Assembly: GCA_037893225.1 (NCBI GenBank)
Contig: JAZGUH010000379.1
Span: 439,001-503,000 of the forward strand
Source: Hippasteria phrygiana
Taxonomy: Eukaryota > Echinodermata > Asteroidea > Valvatida > Goniasteridae
Reading direction: 5' to 3'
Length of the DNA stretch: 64,000 nt
Shown here: in pieces, positions 12,031 through 24,500 of the stretch
Position numbering within the stretch: the stretch's first letter is position 1
Layout of the letters: the number at the start of each line of letters is the position of its first letter
The notes under the pieces: generated by a model
What the model was told of the DNA's origin: nothing
Database searches by the model: none
Seen by the model: only the letters and a program-made list of their open reading frames with translations
Translations under genes and position numbers: made by a program

Positions 12031-14189
12031 TACTTCCAAAAATGTAAGGCTCCATGAGCCTTACAAGTTACAACGCTGAACTATTTTGGACCCCGTAACT
12101 CAATGGGATTTGCAATACGCTTTTGTTAGGTCAGTTACAATTACTTCCAAAAATGTAAGGCTCTCCGTTAGCCTTACAACGATATTCCTTTTTGGACCCC
12201 GTAACTCAATGGGATTTGCAATACGCTCTTGGGAGATCAGTTACAATGTTCTAGAATTCCACTTTCCCAAACGTTAATCTCCCCAGAAGGTTATCCAATC
12301 CCTGCTACATATCTTTAAGACTTTTGCGGCACATTTGCGGAACATTGAAACGGACAATTTATTGAGTAATGGAGTTTTTACTCACCAACCGACGTATTCA
12401 GCCAAGATGAACATGGCGTCGCACAGCTGACTAATACAGTCCACCAGACTGCGCATGCGCGTGGAGTTTTCGAAGAGATTTGGGGCTCGACCATTTTTTT
12501 AAGGGGGGGAGGGGGGCATCTTGTCTACATCATCGCGCAACGCGACGGTGATGTGTGGAATGTAATTAATTAATAGCGCGATTATACCTAGTGTGGTTCC
12601 TTAGCCTGACAATGTTTGTTATGCCCATACATCTAAATTTCATGGCGGGTAGCCACGTAGCTATTTTTAGATGATGCAACAGTCGAAACAACACAAATCA
12701 CAAGGGGATAATAGCCTCGTGCTTGCAAGCAGTATTGCTCCCCCTGCAGTTTTTTGTCTCTAGGATGCCCACCCAGCACAACCGTTACCCACCCCCCTTA
12801 AAAAAATAGTCGAGCCCCAAATCTCTTAGAAAACTCCACGCGCATGCGCAGTCTGGTGGACTGTATTAGTCAGCTGTGCGACGCCATGTTCATCTCGGCT
12901 GAATACGTCGGTTGGTGAGTAAAAACTCCATTACTCAATAAATTGTCCGTTTCATTGTTCCGCAAATGTGCCGCAAAAGTCTTAAAGATATGTAGCAGGG
13001 ATTGGATAACCTTCTGGGGAGATTAACGTTTGGGAAAGTGGAATTCTAGAACATTGTAACTGATCTCCCAAGAGCGTATTGCAAATCCCATTGAGTTACG
13101 GGGTCCAAAAAGGAATATCGTTGTAAGGTTAACGGAGAGCCTTACATTTTTGGAAGTAAGTTACAATGATCTAGAATTCCACTTTCCCTAACGTTAATCT
13201 CCCCAGAAAGTTATCCAATCCCTCCTACAGATCTTTGAGACTTTTGCGGCACATTTGCGGAACATTGAAAAGGATAATTTATTGAGAAATCAGAGTTTTT
13301 ACTCGCCAACCGACGTATTCAGCTGAGATGAACATGTCGTAGCTATAGCACAGCTGACTACTATAGTCCACCAGACTGCGCATGCGCGTGGAGTTGTTGA
13401 AGAGATGTGGGGCTCAACCATATTTTGAAGGGGGGGGGGGTGGGTCATCTTTTCTACATCGCGCAACGGTGATGTGTAGAATGTGGATAATTAATGCCGC
13501 GCTTATTATACCTAGTGTGGTTCCTTGGCCTGACAATGTTTGTTATGCCCAGACGTCTAAATTGTAGGGCATGTAGCCACGTAGCTATTTTTAGATGATG
13601 CAACAAATCAAATTATAACGACTTTTCCCAAATAGGCACAACCCCTAGCTGCAGTGGCTTTAAATATAGTGATATTTGCCATTTCGTCGTCTGTTGTTTT
13701 TTGCCAATGCGAGCTTTTATTTGATGCAAACCAGAAAAAAACAGAATCTGGATCGATGGTCATTATTTTGTTCACGTTGTTCATTTGAAAACCGAAGGAA
13801 TGTTCAAACACACACAACACTGCACGATGTAGAAAAGATGACCCCCCCCCCCCCTTCAAAAAATGGTCGAGCCCCACATCTCTTCAACAACTCCACGCGC
13901 ATGCTAAGTCTGGTGGACATGTTCATCTCAGCTGAATATGTCGGTTGGTGAGTAAAAACTCTGATTTCTCAATAAATTGTCCGTTCCAATGTTCCGCAAA
14001 TGTGCCGCAAAAGTCTCAAGATCTGTAGGAGGGATTGGATAACTTTCTGGGGAGATTAACGTTTGGGAAAGTGGAATTCTAGATCATTGTAACTGACCTA
14101 ACAAAAGCGTATTGCAAATCCCATTGAGTTACGGGGTCCAAAATAGTTCAACGTTGTAAGGCTCATGGAGCCTTACATTTTTGGAAGTA
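12031..14189. mobile_element. outer palindromic transposon, 9-bp target duplication
   Basis: Begins TACTTCCAAAAATGTAAGGC and ends with its reverse complement. It is flanked by identical GTACGTGGG at 12022-12030 and 14190-14198. Arms are several hundred bp, and a related element is inserted inside (12142-13158). Without that insert and its duplication it is about 1133 bp. No transposase frame. Long terminal repeats with 9-bp duplications are typical of non-autonomous Mutator-like elements, so that assignment is an inference from structure. Confidence 0.9.
12142..13158. mobile_element. inner palindromic transposon nested in the outer copy
   Basis: Same termini as the outer element, 1017 bp, flanked by AGTTACAAT at 12133-12141 and 13159-13167. 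Arms are about 385 bp. The central unpaired part is shared with the outer copy (for example TATACCTAGTGTGGTTCCTT). Confidence 0.92.
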
Positions 14190-14209
14190 GTACGTGGGTA
14201 CCCCTAGAA

Positions 14210-14261
14210 TGGGGTTCCCGACAGGAACCCCATAGAAAGAAGCCTATTTTTTCCATAGGCT
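14210..14261. repeat. two adjacent small hairpins
   Basis: Stem TGGGGTTCC/GGAACCCCA (14210-14232) is followed by AGCCTAT/ATAGGCT (14241-14261). No function assigned. Confidence 0.5.
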
Positions 14262-14970
14262 AGTACAGCAAGAATAAGAAATTCATTCCCATGCACTCAC
14301 GTTTGACATGTGCGCACGAAAACCGCTGCACAGTTTTCCCCCAAAATCCCACTGAGCCTCATTTACATCCTTACCTTGTGTGCGCCAAGCAAAAGATCGC
14401 CTGAAGCGGTTTCAATTTTCGAAAAAAGGTGAAAATATATTTTTGATCCGTACTGACAGCGAATGACACGACATGCACGATGTGACTGTTGCTGGCCGGC
14501 CGGGTCATGTGCGCGGGTCGGGTCGGACCAGACAAGCTCATGATTATTCATGTCAAAAATCTGAAGTACGGCGCGCACGGCATGCACTGCCGTCGTGTCC
14601 GTTACCTTCCGCATCGCTCACTAGTGCATGTACTGGAAACATGTACGTGTACGTAGTGATCTCCGGAATTGAACGTTAAATTTCACTTTTTATCCGGATG
14701 GTAAGTGAACCTTAGTACCTTCATCATAATCATGGAACTCTACTTGTATCTGAGGTGGCGTATCTAGTATTTTGGTGGTCGTTTTGAGGATGCTTTTGTT
14801 GGGTCGAAAGACAAATTAGATGAATTCTTAGTCGAAGGCATACATCTGCCTTGGACCCTACTATCGCCAGATCATGTCCAAATGTTAAAAAAGGCAATAA
14901 AGGGTCCAAGTTACTCGGACTAGGATTTAGCAGGGTTAGGGTTAATCTAACCTCCAAGTTTTCGAGAAAT

Positions 14971-15471
14971 GTTTGCATCTTTTCTAGGCTTCATATGCAC
15001 ACGTACAACGTCTCTTGACGGCAGCCATTTTGAATGTAAGAAGCGAATGACCCCAAAGTTGTGACGTCGTGTTATGCAAATGGCTCTTGCCGCGTGACTT
15101 CACGAGTTGTGATGCGACGGCTGTTTCTTCTCTTGGAAGAATTTAACATACCTGACTTTAAGTGACAAACATGAGTTGCTCTTCCTATGGGGTTCTCATC
15201 GCAAACCTTGGTACAGAAACGATGTTTTCTGACTTGGTCTGGCGACATCCCGTACAGTATCGATGGCAATAATTGTACTCGGCCCGGCCGCGCGCATGCG
15301 AGTTTCTTGTACAAGAAACAGCCGTCGCATCACAACTCGTGAAGTTGCGCGGCAAGAGCGATTTGCATAACACGACGTCACAACTTTTGGGTCATATGCT
15401 TCTTACATTCAAAATGGCTGCCGTCAAGAGATGTTGTACGTGTGCATATTAAGGCTAGAAAAGATGCCAAC
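14971..15471. mobile_element. foldback element
   Basis: Arms 14971-15136 and 15309-15471 are near-complementary (left GTTTGCATCTTTTCTAGGCT, right AGCCTAGAAAAGATGC-type end). The spacer is about 170 bp with no coding capacity. Confidence 0.8.
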
Positions 15472-15987
15472 TTTTTTTTGAAAATTTAAAGGTAAGATTA
15501 ATGTAAACTACAGATAAAAAAAGCTGAGAGATTTGTAAAGTGGGCGGATTTTTAATAGTCAAAATGGAGTAATTGCAGTATTTGCAGAATACTCTGACAC
15601 CTGAAAGTACATGTACCCCCTAAAAATTAGTGGATACGCTGTCGAGGCAGGTCGCGGTTTACCAGAGAGGCTACGTGGACATGGATAAGTCGAATTCCAA
15701 ATCAGGTTCCCCCCCCATAGCTTGAAAATTCCAGCTCTAGGCTCATGACGTGAGATTCGCCGTATAGAGCTGGAAGTACTCGTATGATTTTTTGTGTTTT
15801 TTTGGTGTTTTAGTGCCTATAATTATTTTCCGTTTCCCTGAACATTTTTAAAAGAAATTTTGCGATAAAATTTGTGACTTAAGCAAATATTTGCGATAAA
15901 ATTTGAACAAGCTGACCTCACACTGAGTTGACTTGAGACCAAGTTGACCTGCTTTTCATGGAATGAATGTGTTGAACGCGATTACAT

Positions 15988-16182
15988 CGATGTGCGCGAT
16001 CGGTCGATTGTGCTGCGCTATCAGGCGATTCTGGCAGATATCTTGGACTTTACTTACCTTTTAAAAATAACCTGAAGAGCCGTGAATTAGAACGAAAATG
16101 TGTTCGACTGGTTGAAGTGCGATCGGCCCATAGCGTCACGATCAACCGATAGCGCAGCACGATCGACCGATCGCGCACATCG
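15988..16182. repeat. inverted repeat with CG-rich 35-bp arms
   Basis: Arms 15988-16022 and 16148-16182 pair with few mismatches and are unusually rich in CGATCG and GCGC for this window. Confidence 0.7.
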
Positions 16183-16992
16183 ACTGATTGCGCCCAACAA
16201 ATGCATGAAGACTAGAGAGCCAAGACTATTCAATCAACTGCATGGTATATGCTTGTACAGCAATGCATATTCCCTGAAAATAGTATTCATATTATCTATT
16301 CAGTCTGAAAATGATATTTTAAGGTTTTGGTCATTTTCTGTCAATGGTCATCAAAGTATTTTGAATGTTAATAACAAAAAAATAGTCTGATACATGTACA
16401 TGTATGTGATTTAGTTATATTAGACAGAATGACACAGGTTTTTCCTGCATTAGGTCTTGTGCTTTACTTATTTACTCAGCTTTGCCTTGCAAGTGACGTT
16501 ACCTACACCCCTGAAATCATCATCTTCATTCTTATGGTTTGAGATATTTATGATTAATGTAATACACATTTTCAGTTACTGTGCAGCATGGGTCGCAATC
16601 ACTTCATGTACATTTGTACATACATTGAATCCATTGATTTTCCCATCAAAATGAAGAAAAAACACCCACACCTCCTTGTTTCATAAATTGTGTTGGAAAA
16701 GCTGTTAGAACTGGAATGTTTGATAGTAAACTGCTTTATTAGACCCCAAACACATAACTTTTGAAAGAAGTCAATTAGCGAGGGAAACCAATCTAGTATA
16801 TGACCTCACCCGCAAGGAAGTGGAATATCCTGTCAGTTATCACACTCCTGCACATGGCCGTTACATGGACAATGTACGTGTATTCTGTGCACAACTTCGG
16901 GTGTTGAACAGACATCTAGGTTCTACATTCATTGAGCAAACCAGCCCCAAGTCGGGAGTAAGAATAAGATTTCTGTAACACAAGACAGACAT

Positions 16993-17172
16993 TTAACCAG
17001 TTCGCGTCCGATGACGTGTATACACGCACTCAGCGAGGCAAGGGTCTAGCAGAAATATCTGTCAGCGACCGGCTCGCAGTGAGTGAGGCCAGGGTGTGCT
17101 ACCCGCAGATAAAGGCCTGAACCCGTCTGGCACCCAGGCTCGTAAAAAATAATCCCGGCGTGAACTGGTTAA
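16993..17172. mobile_element. TTAA-flanked MITE, CCAGTTC family
   Basis: TTAA-CCAGTTCGCG at the left and GTGAACTGG-TTAA at the right, 180 bp, non-coding. Its ends differ from the CCCTAAC family. Confidence 0.8.
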
Positions 17173-18572
17173 AGCAAAATCAATTTAATAGTATAGTAGA
17201 ATTCATGAATAGTAAACAAATAGAAAGCTGTTAAACTAATTTTTAAAGATTTTTTACTTGACATAAGATTGAAGTGGGAAATGGGGTTGCAGAAAGTACA
17301 ACCAAACTTGTTTCAGTTTTAAAATCTTGGGTTTTAAGCTTTTTTAGGTAAAGTTTAAAGGTTGTGTAAAACAAAAATCAACTATGAACTGGAAGCTAAC
17401 ATGTCACTTGCAATGTAAACAAAAATAAAATCAGCAATGAATTTTTATAAAGGTTAACATTTCAAAGTTCATGTGTTTCTTTTGTGTGTGAAGGTTTGAA
17501 GTCATTCCCGTACACTCCAATATCCTTACAAAATAGAAATTGTTTCAGAATTCTAAATTAAACCCAAGGCAGTAGACAAGGAAATTAGATTAATTTGAAT
17601 TTACCTGTGAACTTTTTCCTACTCATAAATATACGTAACCGTTCGGAATTAAAATGTCCGACTTCATCCTGAAGACAATTGGAAAATACTGCCCAAAATG
17701 TCAAGCTAAAATTAAACTTGACATCTTTTGACGGAACCAGATTATAATTAAAAGAGATTATTTACATGATGTCATTGCAAATGTGTTACTTGTTAAGTTT
17801 ATAAAGTCAAAGTTAAAAGGCAAGTTAATGATGAAGGCCTATCTTTTTCCCCTCAGTTGTTTTGTCTGCAAGCCTTGGACAAACCCAATCCGATACTGCA
17901 GTAGTGAAGACTTGAGTGAAGGAAGAAGTGGACTGAGTTAGCAGTGGGGCTCATGGTGTGGAAGTGAAGTCAACGAAGCCAGTCTTCAGGTCGTCAGGTT
18001 TCTTGCGGCTGCCCTGAGTCAGCAGTATCAGGATTAATTTCCTGTATAAGCTCTCCCTGGAGGCCTAATTCTGTGCCAAGACTAACCTGGCACGGGACAC
18101 TAGACAGGGCTGAACTGACTAGCGGAATCACCCAGGAATAAAGAATAGGAACACAAAAATCATTGCTACCTGGCGTAATTGTTGAGTTAGTGAAGAAATG
18201 ACAAACACATGTAGGTGGTAAGGTTGAATTAACTGATGCTTGCATTATGTGCAGTGCCACAAAGAAACCATTGACAATGGGGTAATCAGACAGATACTGT
18301 GACTCTTAAAGCCTTTTCAAAATGGCTGCCATTGATTGTATTTCGGAGATCACTTGTAGATCCAAGCAGACGACAATCACTGCTGAGAATCCCTTGCTGG
18401 GCGGGACCAAGTGCGAAGGGTCTGACCGAGAACTTCTGGCTGCGGCTGGCGGCTACGACTGCTTGTTCTAAGAATCATGGGTACCTTCAACTCCCTGTGA
18501 GTCCAGCCAAGGCTCTATCTCCTTAATCTCAACGCTCCCTTATCACCATCCCCCCTCTCCAAATCACCAAGT

Positions 18573-21500
18573 ATGATAACCCTTCCTGCACTCCAGTCTT
18601 GGCTTGGTCAAGAGTTGGAGACACGAGGCATTGATGCGGTCATCTACACACGCTACATCCTGAGCATTCTTCAGCAAGAAAGCTTTGAGCCCGATGCTGA
18701 ATTTGACCCCTTCCTCCCCCAGAAGGAAGTCAGGTCAAGCAAAAGCAGAGTTCAGCAGAGGAAATTCCGCAAGTCTTGGACTGCCGATGACTGGAAGAAG
18801 TATGCCGTCTTGCAGTGCTTGCAAGCTGTGACTGATAAGGTAAGGCTTGCCAAACTTGAATGGCGTGTGTACCATTTAATAGTCTTGCAAAACAGATACA
18901 GAGATGTACATTTTGAATCTTGACTTTGTTCGGAGGGCGAAAGTCATTGTGACTAATAGCCTACGTTCAAAGATACCAATATAGGGCAAGATAGCTCAGT
19001 TGGTAGAGACCGGTGCAGTATTCTGGACGTCGCAGGTTCAAACCCTGTTCCTTTCAATTTTCCTTGTTTACTTTGAATTACCTAGTCATGTACCATTAAA
19101 TAAAATGTTGTGTACAAAAGTCAAATTTACCAAAAATGTATGACTCATTTTGACACCATAAAACACTATACTGCACTGTTTGGTTTTTATATCAATTTTA
19201 ATATTGTTCACCATTAAAAGTATACAATCGTTAGGTTAGTAGTTGATATAAACGTAACATACATGTACATGTACGTGTACAGATATTAATTATTATTACT
19301 TTTCCATGGCGATCTTTGTCAGACCTGCATTTATACATGTATACACGTAGTAAAGGGCAAGGGTAAATGCAAACTCCCAAAGCTGCAGGGTCAAAGGTCA
19401 GAGGAGCCTACATGTAGGTCAGAATGAGTTCAGACAATTTACTGAATGAAAATTCAGAAATTGTATGTCTTGATTTTGATTTGGTTTGGTTTGGTTTGGT
19501 TTGGGCTGGTTTGGGTTTGAGGATAAGTTTCGAGTAATTGTGTAGGGATGTAAGTTTTCAGGCAATAGCGTGATTGAAGGCTTTTTCAAGCTAATTTGAG
19601 ACCTTAGCATAAATTTGGGCTTACTTTGCCCCTCATACATCCCAGATTAGGAACTTGGTTTAATTAAAGGTTTGGAGCTTTGTATTAGGATAGGGTTTGT
19701 GTTTTTTATTTAGTTGTTGGTTATTTTTGGGTTCTTTTGTGTTGCATTCTGTTTTTTTTGTGTGTTTTGTTTGATATTGTAGTACAGTCGACTCTCGTTA
19801 ATACGAGGTCCTCGGGACTTACGCAAATATCTCGTATTATCCGGGCTCTCGTCCTATCCGGGCTGCGGGTTTTCCCCCTTTATTTTGTATAAATGTGATG
19901 CGTGGATAGGCCCCAAACACGATGTAAACGCCACGCACATCGTGTCGATAACATTGTATTGCTTTATATTGGTTACATGTATGAAAATGTTGCAAGCAGA
20001 TTTTTAATAAAACAAGCAGTAATATTTATTAAAACAACACCGGAGCACAAGAACAAAACCTCTGGAGTTCGCTGACCGGGCGATTTGAGCTGCCAAGATC
20101 ACTTCAAACCACTGCATTATTAGCTACACGCACGTAAGTATTTCCATCATACACAAAAATCTTGATGGGGCCGCGGCTCTTGTTAGTTGGTAACCATCAC
20201 GGAAACTAGCATAAGGCACAAAAGGGAGGAAACCAGTGCATTTTTTGTGGGCAACAGAGGGCGTTTCTCGATCGTGGGGGGTCTTCATTAATGACTATTT
20301 TTTACGGTAAAATTTGAAATGTTGGGGTGCGACTATTGGGGATTAATAAGCTCTAAAATTAATTGATAATCCTGGGGGTAAATTAAATATTTTGAGTTAC
20401 AAACGGAATTGATATAACTGAACAAAAGAGGGCGCCAAACATTCTGCTTTTCATGATTGCCTTGGCATGGTTGGGTAATTTTTTCCTGCTGGCTGGAAGG
20501 GGAACGAAAGCAAGTGCAGGCTGCTGTTTTTTTACAGTTTACGCGTTCCGGCGGCATGAAAGCCGCCATAAACAAACCCCTCTATAGCGGCACGGGAACC
20601 GCAATCGCCCATTGTCCACCTTTTAATAGCCCCCCTCTAGCGGCACGTTCGAGACACAAACAGCTGATGTCTACATACATGGAGTGAAAACCGCAGAGCA
20701 GGATTAGGGAGCATTATGACTGCGCCATTATCATTGCGGCATGAGACAAACAGGTGATGCGTACGTGGAGTGAAAACCGCACTGCAGAATTAACAAACAT
20801 TACAATTACTTTTCAAATTGAATGGATTCGCTGATTGACAGGTTGTTTTCCAAAATGTTCGTGGAAAATAGATGACAATACATGCATTTGCGCTCAATCG
20901 GGCCGCAAAAAATGCTCGTCTTAGCCGAGTTCTTGTGTAAACAGAGCTCGTATTAATGAAATTTTCTCCCATAAGAACGTGCACAATTCGGTCGGGACCA
21001 ACGAAAATTCTCGTCTTAACCGGGTTCTCGTGTTAACCGAGCTCTTATTACCGAGAGTCGACTGTACTGGTATATTGGGTTTTTTTGGTACAAGATTTGC
21101 TCAACCTTGCTGTTGACCTTGGATGACTTGCATATCCCTGGTGTCACATTATCCCTAACAATGCTAAATCCAACAATTTCAATATGATTTGACATACTCC
21201 CTGGGGGTTAGGGTTGTTGGTATCTGTGGAGATGAGTCATTCATATTGTATTAAATCAGCAAACTGTGCATGATTTCTGTGACACAGTACTCTATGCAAT
21301 GTCTGTACCTTGCCCCTTCATTTACCCTTGTACATGTACAATATACTACCATGAATAAGCTTTCCATAAAGTGGAAGGAGAAGTTGTATGTTGTGTTTTA
21401 ATAATTTGATGCCAAAATTTAAAAGAGCTAGCTGCAAAAGTGCATGCTTGGATATGTAGACAAGGATGAAATATTTCAGGCAGGTATACCGGCTGATATG

Positions 21501-24500
21501 TACATGTACATGTATTAAAATCTCCATTGTATTTTTGTACAAGTACATTTGTGACCCGCTCCAGAAAAAGGTGATATAAGTCGCGCTATGCATTTAAGTG
21601 TAATGGCCCTTTCAATGTTAAGAGGGTAACATTTTTAGTCAAAATTCATTTTTTTGTTTTTGTCTTTAATGACATCTTAATTATCTGAAGTTTCAGGTTT
21701 GGTGCACAACAATGTTGATTTCAGTGAATAAAGTGAACAAATAACCTTTTTTAGAGTGCATTGTTCCATTGCATTGTATGAGAACTAGCTATTTCAAAGC
21801 CTGATTTCTCTGTTGTGCAATTTGAACTCCATAGAAATAATTAATATGCAAAAACTTGATGTCTCCAGAACGGAAAGGGCTTTGGAGCTCTGTCATGTAC
21901 CAAATGAAAGCTTACATTGCGGGCTTTCCAAACATACATAAAACTCATCTTTCATGTTTTGCGACATAATATACCTTTTTCCAGAGCGGGTCACATTTGT
22001 ACACATGTATAAAAATGTATAAAACATTTCAAATGCATGAATACAGAGTTTATTGTCCTTATTGACCTATCGCCGTTTACGAGTTAACCACGCCCCTCAG
22101 ACAACCCTATGGGAATTTTGTGTGGTATTTTGTGTTTCAGATTTTGCGCGTTCCACGTGGAATTATAATTGATGTGATTGGACAATAATTCACAAGCTGC
22201 GTTGACGCGATTCGACCGCGATAGGTCAATTCATGCAAGCATTTACACAAATACCAGGTGTGCATTGAAATGTGTACCCATGTAGTACACATGGTAAATG
22301 TGGTGCCCTTGACTCAGGAATTACATGTACAATGTACCTCCCAAATATAGGCAAAGTTGGCAAGGCAAAGTGTGCAGTGTAGTATGGTACACACTGCACA
22401 ATGTGTGTCGGCAGATACAGTTTATGCACGCAGGGGATGAGCATGTGACAAGGACATATTGTTGAGAATGCATGGAATCATTCTATGATAAGTCTTGGAA
22501 TTAGACTTGCCTAATAAAATGGCAGTTTATTTCCTCATACATGTACTCCATGGCTTGTGAGTTATGTACATGTACATGTACATGTACATCATATACAGGT
22601 TCCGTATACATGTATATCTCCAAGGACAAGAGGAGAAAGGAAATACAAAGAAACCTTTCAGTCCTCGCACGTCAAGTCTTTTGTTGAAATCGGTCCTCGC
22701 ACGTAGAAGTACATGCTTAGTCTATGGGGTTGGGCTATATTAAAGGAACAATAGAAAACACAAAGCATTGTCCTCGCATGTATTGGGAAAGTACGACTCT
22801 GTGTACATGTATGTACGTGTGTGCAGACATGCATGTACTGTAGAGATTTTGGTTCAACATGAAATGTGCATGAACATACACGTACAGGTACATTGTTAGG
22901 GTGTTAGGGTGCGATTAATTAAAAAATGGAAAAACCATGGAATATTGAGTAGTTGCTAACAGCTAGTTTTCAGAACTGTTTAAAAACGTGCACACCATCT
23001 GCATGTACATGTACATGTAGCATGATGCTGCCAACAGTTTCTAATAAAATTATAAAACAATGATTAGGCAACTGATTAATGCAATGAGGTCATTAAAACA
23101 AGTGTTTTAGCCACGCCCACCAAAAGAAAAGAAAAACCCACAGCTTTTTTAATAACTGGCTCTAAACAAGGGTTGTGTTGTGACATACACTGTACATGTA
23201 AGTTTGAATCATTCATCTTGTATAGGAGAAAATGAGGGTGTTAATTGCAAGTTGAAATCAGTTTTGGGTATCAAGGATGTCAAGATTTTAGTGATAGTGA
23301 TGCAGTTTGGTTCTAAGAAGGAGTAGGCAGCTTTTCTCTTTAAAGAAGTCCAGGTACTGTTTGAAAATCTTGATACATGCTAAGCTTGGGGTTTGCTAAG
23401 CACAAAAATTTGCTTAGCATGAAAAGTCTTCCTTGGTAAAAACAGATTACCAACCAAATTGCTACGTGACTACTTGTGACTGGTATCTAGCAGTTGTCTG
23501 CTTAGCATGAAAATCACATGGAATTTTGACTGCTAACTTGATTTACTAACAAGAATTTTCTGTGTCAAGGAATTTTTGTGCTTAGTAGTTCCATGAAATT
23601 GGCCCCAGGGGCAGCAGCCAGTTCCTGCCCATCATTGAGTCAGTACCCCTGCACAATATGTATATGTAGGTACATCTAGCATTTATGCCAATACTGAAAG
23701 GACTTGTTGGCAAGTTGAATAATTGCATCTTCTCCAGGCCTTTCCATCGGGATGTAACATTCTTGAGATTCCTCACAAGTCATACCAGTGATGCAGAGAG
23801 GAGGGAGCAAGAACCTGCAAGAAATTGTTGCAGTGAACTTGGCTCTGATGATGCAGCACAGACGGAACCAGGCATCATGGCGCAGATGTTTTATTGTTGA
23901 AGATAAATTGGATTTGCTCGTTTGTTTTGTGCCTGTGTCTTTTAAGTTCATCATGGATACGCGATGCGACATTCAGACACACAAGCAGCCCTATGAGTGG
24001 ACGATGCACCAGTGTACATGTACATATTCAGGAAAATCATGCCGTCTTGTTTTTAATTGCAAGGAGTGGTTCTTTCCCGCTGAAAAGATTTATTGGTTAG
24101 ACATTTTGTGAACAAGCAAGATGCTGAGGATTGAAACTTCAAGCTGCTGATGAATAACACCGTCAATGAAGATATTTACTGTACAGCTACATGTATATAA
24201 TACTTAAAATGGCAGGATGCTTAGTTGTGAAGTTGGAGGATTATAAAATGAAAATCATCGCAGTCTAATCGAACAACTTTGTCAACCGGGAATTCGCAAG
24301 AAAGTAATATTGTGACAATAATACTTGTGCAAATTAGAAGGGAGATTTTGCCGTTTCCAGCACAGATTCTGCATGAACATGGAGAATGAAAACGAAGAGA
24401 AAAACAAAATTAGCTCATTTGGATTGGGCTCATTATCTTCATGGAAACCTAATGTTTTCATTGTTGGATGAGTACCTCTGTATCATTGGAAGTCTGTCTG

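Larger units (their letters stand above)
10828..18572. other. spacer between DCLRE1A and the CCCH gene
   Basis: Faces the 5' ends of both divergent genes, so it should hold both promoters and untranslated exons, which I cannot place. The middle is occupied by the palindromic and foldback elements listed separately. No other gene is supported. Confidence 0.6.

Noticed and set aside
14363..15381. Several 60-80-codon frames around the 15 kb foldback
   Set aside because: They arise from the complementary arms of a non-coding foldback element.
18984..19075. tRNA gene
   Set aside because: A and B boxes are present but the acceptor stem does not pair and there is no good anticodon arm; it is a SINE head.
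23676..24111. Overlapping open frames of about 100 codons on both strands in intron 1 of the CCCH gene
   Set aside because: Mutually overlapping, without similarity or splice context; probably chance.
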